DNA of 64,000 bases. Origin: Marinobacter manganoxydans MnI7-9. GTDB taxonomy: Bacteria > Pseudomonadota > Gammaproteobacteria > Pseudomonadales > Oleiphilaceae. The position numbers and the translations under genes are program-made. Shown here piece by piece: positions 17,203 to 27,020 of the stretch (the stretch's first letter is position 1; the number at the start of each line of letters is the position of its first letter). Under the pieces are notes generated by a model, which saw nothing but the letters and a program-made list of their open reading frames with translations, searched no databases and was not told the DNA's origin. The stretch covers positions 1 through 64,000 of the forward strand of contig NZ_AGTR01000016.1 of assembly GCF_000235625.1 (NCBI RefSeq), read 5' to 3'.

Positions 17203-18570
17203 ATGGCAGTGATTGAGCAAATCGATCTGGCAAAGTCGGAATTGCTGGAGCAGCTTGAATGGACAAGGAAGCGAACCGAGACCCTCGTGTGTTCTCTTCC
17301 CGAGACCGCGCTGGACGTTCCCTACCATCCGGGCGTCAATCCACCGCTCTGGGAAATGGGGCATGCGGCCTTCTTTTACGAAGTCTTCGTCTTCAACCTG
17401 CTGGATGGCACACCGAGCCATGATCCTGCCATGGACGACCTGTGGGATTCGTTCCACATCGAACACCGGGATCGATGGAACCGCGAGTTGTTTCCGGGGC
17501 GGCAGAAAACCCTCGACTACTTCAATCTCATCTATGATCGAGTGGCCGAGCGGATCGAGAAGCAACCGTTAACCGACCAGGCCCGTTACCTCTACCGCTA
17601 CGCAATCTACCACCAGAACATGCACATCGAGTCTATGATCTGGTGCCGTCAGACCGTCGGCTACCCGGCTCCGCCGGGTACTGATTTTTACCGACCGGCG
17701 CCAGGTGACTCGCATCAGGGAGACGCCTGTGTTCCGGCAGGAGAGTGGCTGATCGGGATGCCGGGTGAGTCCGGGCAGTACGCCAGTGACGATTTTGCCT
17801 TCGACAATGAAAAGCCATGGTTTACCGTGAAGCTGGAATCGTTCGCGATTTCAAAATGCCTGGTCAGCAACCGGGAGTTTATGCAGTTTGTGGAAGACGG
17901 TGGCTACCGGCGGCCAGAGCTCTGGTCTTTTGGCGGGCGGAAATGGCTTCAGACCGAAACCGATGTTGCCCTGGTTCACGGCAGTGACGAGCCTTTTATA
18001 CGGACGCCCCGCCACCCGCTTTACTGGCGCTGGCATGATGAGCAGTGGCAGGAGCGGGTGTTCGATCGCTGGCAGCCGCTCAATCCGGATGCACCGGTCA
18101 CTCACGTGACATTCTGGGAGGCGGAGGCCTGGTGCCGTTGGGCGGGGCGTCGGCTGCCGACGGAATACGAGTGGGAAGTCGCGGCTCTGGGCAATCGCCC
18201 GGGCGAGCCCTTCCGGCGCTTTCCCTGGGGCAACTCGGCGCCGACCGAACAGCTGGCGGATCTCAACGGGCGCGCCATGGCGCAGAGCCCGGTGTTCGAC
18301 TTTCCTGCGGGTGACAGTCCGTTCGGCTGCCGGCAGATGACTGGCACGGTCTGGGAGTGGACCGGCGATCAGTTCCTGCCCTACGACGGTTTCAAAGTGG
18401 ATATGTACCCTTTCATGTCCACCCTGCAGTTCGGTGATCACAAAGTCACCAAGGGGGGCAGTTGTGCAACGTCATCCTGCCTTATCCGGGGTACCTATCG
18501 GCAGGCCTATCTTCCGCTTCGGAACGACGTATACACTGGTTTTCGAACCTGCGCGCTCGAAAAGCCCTGA
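17203..18570 (+). CDS. EgtB/SenA-like non-heme iron sulfoxide (selenoxide) synthase
   Basis: 455 residues from ATG 17203 (a GTG at 17191 is in frame). An N-terminal DinB-like helical domain carries the iron triad: H54 in WEMGHAAFF, and H137/H141 in HQNMHIES, the HxxxHxE signature. The C-terminal half is a formylglycine-generating-enzyme (SUMF1) fold with GTVWEWTGDQFLPY, KVTKGGSCAT and GFRTC. The family joins cysteine-type sulfur (EgtB, OvoA) or selenosugar (SenA) to histidine betaine. No EgtD methyltransferase or SenB/SenC partner is in the window, so which product is made is open. Confidence 0.82.
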   Translation: MAVIEQIDLAKSELLEQLEWTRKRTETLVCSLPETALDVPYHPGVNPPLWEMGHAAFFYEVFVFNLLDGTPSHDPAMDDLWDSFHIEHRDRWNRELFPGRQKTLDYFNLIYDRVAERIEKQPLTDQARYLYRYAIYHQNMHIESMIWCRQTVGYPAPPGTDFYRPAPGDSHQGDACVPAGEWLIGMPGESGQYASDDFAFDNEKPWFTVKLESFAISKCLVSNREFMQFVEDGGYRRPELWSFGGRKWLQTETDVALVHGSDEPFIRTPRHPLYWRWHDEQWQERVFDRWQPLNPDAPVTHVTFWEAEAWCRWAGRRLPTEYEWEVAALGNRPGEPFRRFPWGNSAPTEQLADLNGRAMAQSPVFDFPAGDSPFGCRQMTGTVWEWTGDQFLPYDGFKVDMYPFMSTLQFGDHKVTKGGSCATSSCLIRGTYRQAYLPLRNDVYTGFRTCALEKP

Positions 18571-18595
18571 ACGTCGACTGTAATCGCCGATACAG

Positions 18596-20170
18596 TTAAT
18601 CAGGTTTGCCGACAACCAGGGATGGTTTGGCGGGCTTTTTATCGATCAGATGACTGGCAAGGGCCACGCCGGTTTCACTCATGGTCAGGTAGGCTTCATC
18701 GGCCCCGGCTTCCCGGATCTGTTTTGCCTCATCTTCATACATGGTGTGGGCCACGATAAAACCCTTGAAACCCAGTTTGCGCAGCATTCGGGCGGCGATC
18801 AGTTTGCCTTCTATGTCACCCATTGCCAGGATCACCGACTGCACTGCAGGCATGTGCAACCCGTTCCAGAAGGACGCATCCTCGGCATCAGCAAAAACCA
18901 CGTTGCGGCCTTCTTTCTGGTGTTGACTGGCTTTTGCAGGGTCGGAATCCAGCCCCATCAGTTTGGGCTGATCCTCGCAGAGCCAGTCGTAGGCTGCGGT
19001 CCCTGTCCGCCCCATGCCCATGATCAGGACGCGGGTATCCCCGAGGGAAATCGGTTGTTCATCGGGATGATGTTTGCTGCCTTCAAAGCGGCTGAGATCC
19101 TGGGAGTAACGTTCATAAAGGCCGTGCGCAAACCGGTTGATCGGGGCAGAAACCAGGAACGACAGCGACACCGAAATTGCCAGAGGGACCAACCACTCCG
19201 GCAAGGCAACGCTTGCCACAATCAGGCCGAATTCGCTGTAGTTGGTCAGTGCCAGGGCGCTCAGGAAGCCGCTGCGGGCCCGTAAACGGAAGGCCAGCAG
19301 CAGGAAGAAGAACAGGATGCCTTTCAGTGGCAGCACCAGCCCCGCAATGATTGCGAAAATGAGCGCATCCCCGTCGGGCAGACCGCCAATGCCAATCTGT
19401 AGGAAGAAACCCACCAGGAACACTTCCTTGACGCTCCAGAGCGACTTGGAGAGTTCCTGCGACCGGGGGTGATTGGCCAGCATGGCACCGAAAACCAGCG
19501 CGCCGAGCTCCGAGCTGAGGCCGACGGCCTCAAAGCCAAGCCCGCCGACAACGAGTGCCAGAAGCAGTCCCAGGAGCACCAGCAGTTCGTCGTGGCCGCT
19601 GGCATCGAGCAACCGGAACAGCAGAGGGCGAAGCAGGGGAAGTCCGAATACAATCAGGGCCCATTCGGAGGGCGTTTTACCAGCGGCCAGGCTCATGACA
19701 ACCAGGGCGATCAGATCCTGCATGATCAGGATGCCGATGGCGACCCGGCCATGGAACGCCCGCAGTTCCCGTTTGGATTCAAGAACCTTGGCGGCCAGCA
19801 CCGTGCTCGAGAATGACAAGGCGATGGCCAGCATCAGCGCGGTCGACCAATCGAGGTCCATCAACAGGTAGACACCGGGGGTAAATACCGCGCAGGTGAT
19901 GCCAAAGTGCAGAAGGCTGCCGCCAATCACTTCCGGACTGACGATGGATCGGAGCTTCAGCTTCAGCCCCACGGTAAACAGCAACAGGAGTACGCCAAGA
20001 TGCGCAATGTGCTGGAGAACGTCGGTCTCCTCGATCACCACACCGGTGGCTTCGGCGATGCCACTGAGCACAAAGCCGGCAGCCAGGTAGCCAACAAGAG
20101 GGGGGAGGCCAACAAGCTTGACCAGCAGGCCAAGGCCGAAGGCAAAGGTAATCCAGATCGCTTCAGGCAT
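18596..20170 (-). CDS. CPA2-type cation:proton antiporter with TrkA_N domain (Kef/YbaL-like)
   Basis: 524 residues. The first 370 contain about 11-12 membrane segments of a Na+/H+ exchanger-like (CPA2) domain, including GYLAAGFVLSGIAE and LLLFTVGLKLKLR. The C-terminal 140 residues form a Rossmann-type RCK/TrkA_N domain (RVLIMGMGRTGTAAYDWL, with LGLDSDPAKA as nucleotide ribose site). The family expels K+ in exchange for H+, gated by nucleotide or thiol signals. It is a single minus-strand gene, 25 bp from the convergent EgtB-like gene. Ion specificity is not resolved by sequence alone. Confidence 0.87.
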   Translation of the reverse strand: MPEAIWITFAFGLGLLVKLVGLPPLVGYLAAGFVLSGIAEATGVVIEETDVLQHIAHLGVLLLLFTVGLKLKLRSIVSPEVIGGSLLHFGITCAVFTPGVYLLMDLDWSTALMLAIALSFSSTVLAAKVLESKRELRAFHGRVAIGILIMQDLIALVVMSLAAGKTPSEWALIVFGLPLLRPLLFRLLDASGHDELLVLLGLLLALVVGGLGFEAVGLSSELGALVFGAMLANHPRSQELSKSLWSVKEVFLVGFFLQIGIGGLPDGDALIFAIIAGLVLPLKGILFFFLLLAFRLRARSGFLSALALTNYSEFGLIVASVALPEWLVPLAISVSLSFLVSAPINRFAHGLYERYSQDLSRFEGSKHHPDEQPISLGDTRVLIMGMGRTGTAAYDWLCEDQPKLMGLDSDPAKASQHQKEGRNVVFADAEDASFWNGLHMPAVQSVILAMGDIEGKLIAARMLRKLGFKGFIVAHTMYEDEAKQIREAGADEAYLTMSETGVALASHLIDKKPAKPSLVVGKPD

Positions 20171-20279
20171 GGGATATCAGTTCGGACGTCAAAAGCACAA
20201 TGGTTGTTAGGCTACCCTGTTTTGCGGTGCCCTTGTAGTCGCTGAAGGTGGAATGCGGAAACTATTGCTCAAATGAGCC

Positions 20280-21218
20280 TCACTCGACCGGCTGCCCGAT
20301 AAAGGTCCGGAACAGTTCTGCGGATTCCGCCGGGGCCTCCACCATCGGTGCGTGGCCGATACCGTCCATCAGTTCCAGCCTGGCATTCGGGATTGCTGCT
20401 GCGAACACCTCGCCGTTTCGGTAGTTGATCACCCGGTCTTCCTTGCCCCAGATGATCAGGACCGGGGCCTGAATCCTGGTGATGGCATTGCGGAAGTCCG
20501 ACTCGAAACCGGCATCACGAATCGCCGCAAAAATGACCTCGTTGATGTCTCGATTGGCGATGGCCCGCTCTTCCATCACGCCCATGATCGGCCAGGGCAC
20601 AAAGGGCTCTTTCTCGAGAGCGAACTCCATGAGCCGCTCGAAGTCACCGGGCTTTTTGGGGATCAGGGGGTTGTCCCCCTCCATCACAAGATCCACCAGT
20701 TCGCTTTCATACTCGAGAATGCCCGCGGGGTCGAACAGCACCGCTGATTTCACTTTGCCGGGATAGTTGGCTGCATAGAGTGCGGTAATCGCACCTCCCA
20801 TGGAATTTCCCATGATGTGGGCATCCTCGACCGACAGTGCCTCCAGAATCTTTGCGACGTAGCCTGCCTGATCTTCCAGGCGGTAGCCGATGTCGAGGGG
20901 CTTGCTGCTGTCACCATGCCCCGGCAGATCGATCGCATAGACATTGAAGTCGTCGGTCAGGTGGCCGGCCAGACGGGTCCAGTTGTCCTTGTTGGCCCCG
21001 AAGCCATGGATCATGACGATGGTGTCGCCTGCGCTCATTTCCTGGTTCCTGAGATAGGCGATGTCAAGGTTGCCCACTGCCACGCTCGCCGCCTCCAGAC
21101 CCGCCGATGATCGTTCAAAATCAATCGCGGTCTGGTAGATGTCCTGACGAGAGCAGGCACTGAACAGCAGGGAAGCGGCCAGTATGATCAGCAGGTATAC
21201 CGGTGACGGGCGGCGCAT
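20280..21218 (-). CDS. Lipoprotein alpha/beta hydrolase
   Basis: 312 residues. A lipoprotein signal peptide ends in LFSAC with the lipidated Cys near residue 22. An alpha/beta-hydrolase fold follows: oxyanion region HGFGANKDNW, nucleophile elbow GNSMGG, acid in WGKEDRV and His in GIGHAP. The likely role is an envelope-bound esterase or lipase; the substrate is unknown. It stands alone on the minus strand, in a 184-bp gap from the TonB receptor gene upstream that contains a terminator. Similar sequences are often annotated as lipase-like hydrolases in Pseudomonas and relatives. Confidence 0.87.
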   Translation of the reverse strand: MRRPSPVYLLIILAASLLFSACSRQDIYQTAIDFERSSAGLEAASVAVGNLDIAYLRNQEMSAGDTIVMIHGFGANKDNWTRLAGHLTDDFNVYAIDLPGHGDSSKPLDIGYRLEDQAGYVAKILEALSVEDAHIMGNSMGGAITALYAANYPGKVKSAVLFDPAGILEYESELVDLVMEGDNPLIPKKPGDFERLMEFALEKEPFVPWPIMGVMEERAIANRDINEVIFAAIRDAGFESDFRNAITRIQAPVLIIWGKEDRVINYRNGEVFAAAIPNARLELMDGIGHAPMVEAPAESAELFRTFIGQPVE

Positions 21219-21314
21219 CGAAGGGACTCCTTTGGGCGATGTGGTCGGAACTTTGTGTCCGCAGTCTACCTTACTCTCGGGCCGGAGAATGGGAATTGCT
21301 TCCCCTGCCCGGCA

Positions 21315-21345
21315 TAAAAAAAGACCCGGCCAACGGGCCGGGTCT
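21315..21345 (-). terminator. Terminator of the FecA-like receptor gene
   Basis: On the minus strand a 9-bp perfect stem GACCCGGCC / GGCCGGGTC with a 4-nt loop is followed by a T run (the plus strand shows seven to eight A at 21315-21322). It lies about 60 bp after the receptor stop codon. Confidence 0.9.
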
Positions 21346-21402
21346 CATCAGTGGGCCATTCACAGCGGGTTCGCCCGGAAACCAGGCCAACCCGGTCATT
21401 CG

Positions 21403-23544
21403 TCAGAAATTAACGCTTAACCCCAGTGAAGCGGTGCGCGGCAGGTTCGCCATGGCGCCATCGGGCAAACGTGAGACAATTTGCTGTTCATCGAACAGGT
21501 TGTCCACTTTCAGGAAGACATCGGCACTGGCGGTCAGTGCGTAGCGGCTGATGAAATCGACCAGGAACAGGGACTCGGTCTCGTCCAGTTTCGTGGCGGT
21601 GTTGTTGCATCCCGCGCTGACACACATCTCATCGACGTAGGTGGCCACAAGGTAGTTGTCCCAGCCACTCGGGTGTTCCATGCCTGTCCGGAAGCTCATC
21701 TGGTTTTCAGGTACGTCCTTGAGCTGCTCGCCTTTTTTCAGGCCCGAAGCGGCATTGTCCTTGCTGATTTCCGCCTGGGTAAAGGTGTAGGTAAGGCTGA
21801 CCGGAAGGTAGAACTCGCCTGCCCGGGTGCCGGTCTGGAGCTGGAACTCAACACCGGAAATTTCAGCCTCGCCGGTTACAAAACTGCCAGAGGTGGCGCC
21901 ATTGCTGCACGGCGAGCCCACGGAACAGTTTTCGGCCTTGTTGGAGAAGTCGCTGTAGAAGCCGATCATTTCCGCGAAGAACGCATTGCCAAAGTACCGG
22001 AGGCCGGCCTCCCAGTTCTTGCTGGTTTCCGGATCTTCGTTTGCCTTGGCACCACCTCCGAGAGGGGAGAAACCCCGGTGCACGCCACCCAGAACCTGCC
22101 AGTTTTGGGACAGGTCATAGGTAAAGGAAGCGCCGGGCAGGAGTTCAGCACTGTCATTGGCGCGGGTGCTGTCGACGGTTGTGCGGCCGGGATCCGCGTA
22201 TTGGGTGCGGCTGGTCTGTACATCCTCGTAGCGCAGGGCGAGGTTAACGCTGAGCTTGTCCGTCGCCTGCCAGGTGTCGAGCGCCCAGAAGCTCAGGGCT
22301 TCGCCGGTCTCAAAGCGATTATTGCTGCCCGTGGGGGCGACAGTGTTCTGGAACACCAGAGAGCCGTTGACCTGGTCATAAACATCGACCGGCTGGAAAC
22401 GATCCATTTCATCTTCGTGGTAGCGGGCGCCGAAATCAAACTGGTGGCTGCCCATGTCGACATCAAAGTTTACCTGCACGCCCTCGGACAGGTAGTCCCT
22501 GGCGTTGTTTTTGTAATCCAGGCCGCTGGCGTCAACTGTGCCGTCCAGAATACCCTGGGCATTGGCGTCGCCGCCGTTTGCCGAGTCGATGATGCTTCCG
22601 CCGCCGCTGAGCTTGAACCAGTTCCGCTTGAAGTCGTTGCGATAGAGGGTGGCCGTGCTGCTTACGGTATTACTCCAGTCGAACTGATGGGTCAGGCTGA
22701 TACCGGAGTGGGTATTGTTCATCTGGTCGATGCTGGACAACCCGTAACGCCGGTTCGGATCCTGGCTGAAGTCCGCATCGGTCAGGCCGAGGTAACTGGA
22801 GTTGGAGGTTTCCTCGGAGTATTGCAGCTTGGCGGTCACGCTCTGGCGCTCTCCCTGCCAGCGCAGCTTGCCGACATAGTCTTCGATATCAAAGCCGGTA
22901 TCGCGGTTACTGCGGTCAATCTCCTTGAAGCCTTTCGCGGAGCGCTGGACGGTCTCAAGCAGGTAGCCCCAGTCGCCGGCCGTGTCACCATAGGTTACAT
23001 GAACGTCGGTGGAGCCGCGGTCGTTGGTGACTGTCTCAACATAGCCCTGCCGCTGATCGGGAATGGGTGTGGAAATCAGGTTGATGACACCACCGGTGGT
23101 TTGCGGGCCATAGCGCAGCAGCGGGGCACCCTTGAGTACTTCCAGCGAGGACATGCGCTTCAGTGTCGGAAAATAATAGGCGGCCGGATTGGAGTAGGGC
23201 GCCGGTGCGATCAGAATGCCATCTTCCATCAGGGTAATATTACTGCTGCGCTCGGCCGTGGCGCCGCGGATGCCGATATTGGGGCGCAGGCCCAGGCCTT
23301 CTTCTTCCCGCACATAGACGCCCGGGACGGTTTTCAGCACCTGGTTGATGTCGGTCTCAACCTCGGTTTTCAACTGCGCCTCACCAACGACGTAGCCTGA
23401 CCCTGGCAAGGTCTGGGCTGCGGACGCATCGCCAATGATTTCCATGGGTTCAAGCATCTGGGGCTGATCATCGCCGACTGCCCAACTGGCGCCCGGGGCA
23501 AGGCTGACAGCCACGGCCAGTGATAAGCGGGAAGGTTTAAACAT
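21403..23544 (-). CDS. TonB-dependent receptor, FecA/siderophore type
   Basis: About 713 residues from ATG 23544, chosen because GGAGAT lies 8 nt upstream and a clean signal peptide (MFKPSRLSLAVAVSL...SWA) follows; a longer frame starts at 23565. The plug domain has VLKTVPGVYVREEEG, GIRGATAERSSNI and LEVLKGAPLLRYGPQTTGGVINLIS. The rest is a 22-strand barrel ending in an aromatic C-terminal residue (SLGLSVNF). The plug is most like FecA-type ferric citrate or siderophore receptors. No FecR signalling extension is visible. A Fur-like box lies about 40 bp upstream of the ATG, so iron control is likely. No transporter genes adjoin it. Confidence 0.9.
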   Translation of the reverse strand: MFKPSRLSLAVAVSLAPGASWAVGDDQPQMLEPMEIIGDASAAQTLPGSGYVVGEAQLKTEVETDINQVLKTVPGVYVREEEGLGLRPNIGIRGATAERSSNITLMEDGILIAPAPYSNPAAYYFPTLKRMSSLEVLKGAPLLRYGPQTTGGVINLISTPIPDQRQGYVETVTNDRGSTDVHVTYGDTAGDWGYLLETVQRSAKGFKEIDRSNRDTGFDIEDYVGKLRWQGERQSVTAKLQYSEETSNSSYLGLTDADFSQDPNRRYGLSSIDQMNNTHSGISLTHQFDWSNTVSSTATLYRNDFKRNWFKLSGGGSIIDSANGGDANAQGILDGTVDASGLDYKNNARDYLSEGVQVNFDVDMGSHQFDFGARYHEDEMDRFQPVDVYDQVNGSLVFQNTVAPTGSNNRFETGEALSFWALDTWQATDKLSVNLALRYEDVQTSRTQYADPGRTTVDSTRANDSAELLPGASFTYDLSQNWQVLGGVHRGFSPLGGGAKANEDPETSKNWEAGLRYFGNAFFAEMIGFYSDFSNKAENCSVGSPCSNGATSGSFVTGEAEISGVEFQLQTGTRAGEFYLPVSLTYTFTQAEISKDNAASGLKKGEQLKDVPENQMSFRTGMEHPSGWDNYLVATYVDEMCVSAGCNNTATKLDETESLFLVDFISRYALTASADVFLKVDNLFDEQQIVSRLPDGAMANLPRTASLGLSVNF

Positions 23545-23585
23545 GTGGTTAATCTCCATTACCATTTGTTTTTCGAAATGTAAGT

Positions 23586-23600
23586 GACAATCATTACTAT
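23586..23600. promoter_or_regulatory. Fur-like box upstream of the TonB receptor
   Basis: GACAATCATTACT at 23586-23598 matches the core half of the Fur consensus (GATAATCATTATC) at 10 of 13 positions and lies about 42 bp before the receptor start. Local sequence is AT-rich with repeated ATTACT/ATTAC blocks that could extend the site. Control by iron is inferred. Confidence 0.6.
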
Positions 23601-23738
23601 TACGTTCGGGCGAAACTTTACGGTTCCGTAACTATAAAGTCAATAGTCAGTGCTTATGACGCAGGCAGGTGTCAGGTCAGGCGAAGAAATCCCCGGTCGG
23701 CCGGGGATTGAGAATAGGATCGGATCGGTCGGCCAGGC

Positions 23739-25025
23739 TCAGTGGGTCTCGCGGCCGATGGCGCGGTGGCCGATGTCCTTGCGATAAAACACGCCATCCC
23801 ACCGGATCCGGGAGGCCAGCTCATACGCACGCTTCTGTGCTTCGGTGACGGTATTGCCCAGAGCCGTGGCGCAGAGCACCCGACCGCCGTTGGTAACCAC
23901 CTGGTCTCCGTTGAGACGGGTGCCGGCGTGAAACACTTTCTCGCCTTCGGTCTCGGTGTCCGGCAGGCCGGAAATGGCGTCGCCCTTGTTATAGCTGCCC
24001 GGGTAACCCCCGGCTGCCAGCACGATACCGACGGAGGCGCGGTCATCCCATTCGGAATCGCACTGGTCGAGCTTGCCGTCGATGGCCGCGTCGCAGAGTT
24101 CCACAAGGTCCGACTTCATCCGCAGCATGATCGGCTGGGTTTCCGGGTCGCCAAAACGGCAGTTGAACTCGATCACCTTGGGGGTGCCGCTGTTGTCAAT
24201 CATCAGGCCGGCGTAGAGGAACCCCTTATAGGGATGGCCCTCGGCCGCCATGCCGCGCACGGTCGGATAGATCACTTCATCCATGATGCGCTGATGAACA
24301 TCCGCGGTCACCACCGGGGCCGGCGAGTAGGCGCCCATGCCACCGGTATTGAGACCGGTGTCGCCGTCGCCCACGCGTTTGTGATCCTGGGAGGTGGCCA
24401 TGGCCAGAACGTGCTCGCCATCCACCATCACGATAAAGCTGGCTTCTTCGCCTTCCAGAAACTCTTCGATGACGACACGGCTACCGGCATCACCAAACGC
24501 GTTCCCGGCCAGCATGTCGCGGATGGCATCTTCGGCTTCTTCCAGGGTCATCGCAACGATCACGCCTTTGCCGGCAGCCAGGCCATCGGCTTTGACGACG
24601 ATTGGAGCGCCCTGCTGGCGAACATAGGCCAGGGCTTCGTCCACATCAGTGAAGTTGCCGTAGCCGGCTGTCGGGATTTTGTGGCGCGCCAGAAAATCCT
24701 TGGTGAAAGCCTTGGAGCCCTCAAGCTGGGCAGCGCCGGCACTCGGGCCGAAAACCCTCAGGCCACGCTGCTCAAATTTGTCGACGATGCCTGCAACCAA
24801 CGGCGCCTCCGGGCCGACGATGGTAAGCCCGACATGATTGGTGGCGGCGAAGTTGGCGAGACCGTCCAGGTCCATCACGTCGATGTCGACATTTTCCAGG
24901 CCGGTTTCCCGTGCCGTGCCGGCGTTGCCGGGCGCCACGAAAACACGGTCTGCCTTGGGGGATTGCGCGGCTTTCCAGGCCAGGGCGTGTTCGCGGCCGC
25001 CGGAGCCAATAACGAGAATATTCAT
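23739..25025 (-). CDS. purD: Phosphoribosylamine-glycine ligase (GAR synthetase)
   Basis: 428 residues, the usual length. It starts [18 protein letters not shown] (N-domain), has the ATP-grasp region with [17 protein letters not shown], and the PurD motif [13 protein letters not shown]. It catalyses the second step of purine synthesis, joining glycine to phosphoribosylamine with ATP. It lies 12 bp after purH on the same strand, the common gammaproteobacterial order. No obvious irregularity. Confidence 0.97.
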   Translation of the reverse strand: MNILVIGSGGREHALAWKAAQSPKADRVFVAPGNAGTARETGLENVDIDVMDLDGLANFAATNHVGLTIVGPEAPLVAGIVDKFEQRGLRVFGPSAGAAQLEGSKAFTKDFLARHKIPTAGYGNFTDVDEALAYVRQQGAPIVVKADGLAAGKGVIVAMTLEEAEDAIRDMLAGNAFGDAGSRVVIEEFLEGEEASFIVMVDGEHVLAMATSQDHKRVGDGDTGLNTGGMGAYSPAPVVTADVHQRIMDEVIYPTVRGMAAEGHPYKGFLYAGLMIDNSGTPKVIEFNCRFGDPETQPIMLRMKSDLVELCDAAIDGKLDQCDSEWDDRASVGIVLAAGGYPGSYNKGDAISGLPDTETEGEKVFHAGTRLNGDQVVTNGGRVLCATALGNTVTEAQKRAYELASRIRWDGVFYRKDIGHRAIGRETH

Positions 25026-25037
25026 GGTGATAACCCC

Positions 25038-26618
25038 TCAGTGCCGGAAGTGGCGCATGCCGGTGAAGACCATCGCGATGCCGTGTTCGTTGGCCGCATC
25101 AATCACTTCCTGATCGCGCATGGAGCCACCAGGCTGGATGACAGCGGTGATACCAGCCGCCGCAGCAGCGTCAATGCCGTCGCGGAACGGGAAGAAGGCA
25201 TCGGACGCCATGACCGACCCTTTCACTTCCAGGCCCTCGTCGGCGGCCTTGATACCGGCAATCTTCGCGCTGTAAACACGGCTCATCTGGCCAGCGCCGA
25301 CGCCGATGGTGCGACCCGCCTTGGCATAGACAATGGCGTTGGATTTGACGTATTTAGCCACTTCCCAGGCAAACAACAGGTCGTTGAGTTCCTGCTCGGA
25401 GGGCTGGCGCTCAGTGACCACCTTGACGTCCTCCATGGCCACCATGCCCAGGTCCCGGTCCTGAACGAGCAGACCACCGGTTACACGCTTGTAATCCATG
25501 GAACGGGCACGGTCGCCGTCAAACTCGCCGCACGCAAGCAGACGCACGTTCTTCTTTGCGGCTACCAGTTCCACTGCTTCCGGAGCAACGGTCGGCGCGA
25601 TGATCACTTCCACAAACTGGCGATCAATGATGGCTTTGGCAGTTTCCGCATCCAGCTCACGGTTGAAGGCGATGATGCCACCAAAAGCCGATGTGGGGTC
25701 CGTGGCGAACGCCAGGTCGTAGGCCTGACGGATATCGGCGCCGATCGCCACACCACAGGGATTGGCATGTTTGACGATCACGCAGGCCGGATCCGCGAAA
25801 GGCTTCACGCATTCCAGGGCGGCATCGGTATCGGCCACGTTGTTGTAGCTGAGCTCCTTGCCCTGAAGCTGTTTGGCCGTGGCCACGCAGGCTTCCTTGG
25901 GGTTGCGCTCGGCGTAGAATGCGGCGCGCTGATGCGGGTTTTCGCCATAACGCATGTCCTGGACCTTCACGTACTGGGCGTTGAAGGTGCGGGGGAAATC
26001 AGCGTTGTCGTTATCCGGCGTGCGGCCGCCCAGATAGTTGGCGATGGCGCCATCGTAGCCAGCGGTGTGCTCAAACGCTTTTACGGCCAGATCGAACCGG
26101 GTGCTGTAGGTCAGTTGGCCATCGTTGGCCTCCAGTTCCTTGAGGACCCGGCTGTAATCACTGGCGTTGACCACGATGGCGACGTCGTTGTGGTTCTTGG
26201 CAGCAGCGCGAACCATGGTCGGACCGCCGATATCAATGTTCTCGATAGCGGTCGCCAGATCACAGTCCGGCTTTGCAACGGTCTCCTCGAAGGGGTAGAG
26301 ATTGACCACAACCATATCGATAGGGCTAATGCCATGCTCGGACATCACCGCATCGTCAGTGCCCCGGCGCCCGAGAATCCCGCCATGAATCTTCGGGTGC
26401 AGGGTTTTTACACGGCCATCCATCATCTCGGGAAAGCCGGTGTAGTCGGAGACTTCGGTTACCGGGATGCTGTTTTCTTTCAGGAGCCGGTAAGTGCCAC
26501 CGGTGGAGAGCAGCTCAACGCCGCGTTCGGTCAGGGCACGGCCGAAATCGACGATGCCGGTTTTATCACTCACGCTGATCAAAGCGCGACGGACGGAGGT
26601 GTTAGCCTGGTTTGCCAT
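25038..26618 (-). CDS. purH: Bifunctional AICAR formyltransferase / IMP cyclohydrolase
   Basis: 526 residues. The N-terminal MGS-like IMP cyclohydrolase domain ([30 protein letters not shown]) is followed by the AICAR transformylase domain with KHANPCGVA and [10 protein letters not shown]. It carries out the last two steps to IMP. It lies directly upstream of purD and 84 bp downstream of fis on the same strand. An 8-bp inverted repeat stands in that gap. Confidence 0.97.
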   Translation of the reverse strand: MANQANTSVRRALISVSDKTGIVDFGRALTERGVELLSTGGTYRLLKENSIPVTEVSDYTGFPEMMDGRVKTLHPKIHGGILGRRGTDDAVMSEHGISPIDMVVVNLYPFEETVAKPDCDLATAIENIDIGGPTMVRAAAKNHNDVAIVVNASDYSRVLKELEANDGQLTYSTRFDLAVKAFEHTAGYDGAIANYLGGRTPDNDNADFPRTFNAQYVKVQDMRYGENPHQRAAFYAERNPKEACVATAKQLQGKELSYNNVADTDAALECVKPFADPACVIVKHANPCGVAIGADIRQAYDLAFATDPTSAFGGIIAFNRELDAETAKAIIDRQFVEVIIAPTVAPEAVELVAAKKNVRLLACGEFDGDRARSMDYKRVTGGLLVQDRDLGMVAMEDVKVVTERQPSEQELNDLLFAWEVAKYVKSNAIVYAKAGRTIGVGAGQMSRVYSAKIAGIKAADEGLEVKGSVMASDAFFPFRDGIDAAAAAGITAVIQPGGSMRDQEVIDAANEHGIAMVFTGMRHFRH

Positions 26619-26650
26619 GGGTCACTTTCTTCGCTGGAGATGAACGAATA

Positions 26651-26681
26651 AGGGCCTCGCGAATGGTGTCCGGGAGGCCCT
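26651..26681 (-). terminator. Hairpin between fis and purH
   Basis: The inverted repeat AGGGCCTC (26651-26658) / GAGGCCCT (26674-26681) forms an 8-bp stem with a 15-nt loop in the fis-purH gap. It lacks a strong T run on the minus strand, so it may be a weak terminator or an RNA processing or regulatory hairpin between the dusB-fis and purHD units. Confidence 0.4.
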
Positions 26682-26702
26682 CTTCAAATCAGGGTGTCTG
26701 GA

Positions 26703-27020
26703 TTATAGCAGACCGTACTGCTTCAGCTTTTTGCGCAGGGTCCCGCGGTTCAGGCCCAGCATGGTGGAGGCCTTGGTCTGGTTGTTGCGGGTGTATTTCA
26801 TCACCTGTTCAAGCAGCGGGGCTTCCACTTCGGAAAGCACCAGCTGGTAGACCTCGGTCACCGGAGCGCCGTCCAGTTGGGCGAAGTAGTTTTTCAGGGC
26901 GACCTCAACGCTGTCGCGCAGGGTGACGGTGTTGCCGCTGCTGTTCACCGTCTGCAACTGATGGATATCATCGTTGGCCGGGGTGCTCAGGTTGTCGTTT
27001 GCCAAAGTCTCAGCGCTCAT
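26703..27020 (-). CDS. fis: DNA-binding protein Fis
   Basis: 105 residues, slightly longer than E. coli Fis (98) by an N-terminal extension. The C-terminal half is the strongly conserved helix-turn-helix ([20 protein letters not shown] through [17 protein letters not shown]). Fis bends DNA and acts as a growth-phase-dependent nucleoid protein and activator of stable RNA genes. Its start overlaps the dusB stop by 4 bp, the classic dusB-fis operon. Confidence 0.97.
   Translation of the reverse strand: MSAETLANDNLSTPANDDIHQLQTVNSSGNTVTLRDSVEVALKNYFAQLDGAPVTEVYQLVLSEVEAPLLEQVMKYTRNNQTKASTMLGLNRGTLRKKLKQYGLL

Noticed and set aside
21481-23400. Open frame of 639 codons on the plus strand
   Set aside because: Antisense to the TonB receptor, whose plug and barrel motifs are intact; no protein-like motif in the shadow.
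23742-26651. Open frame of 969 codons on the plus strand
   Set aside because: It lies antisense to purD and purH, which have complete family motifs; the long frame arises from high-GC codon bias.
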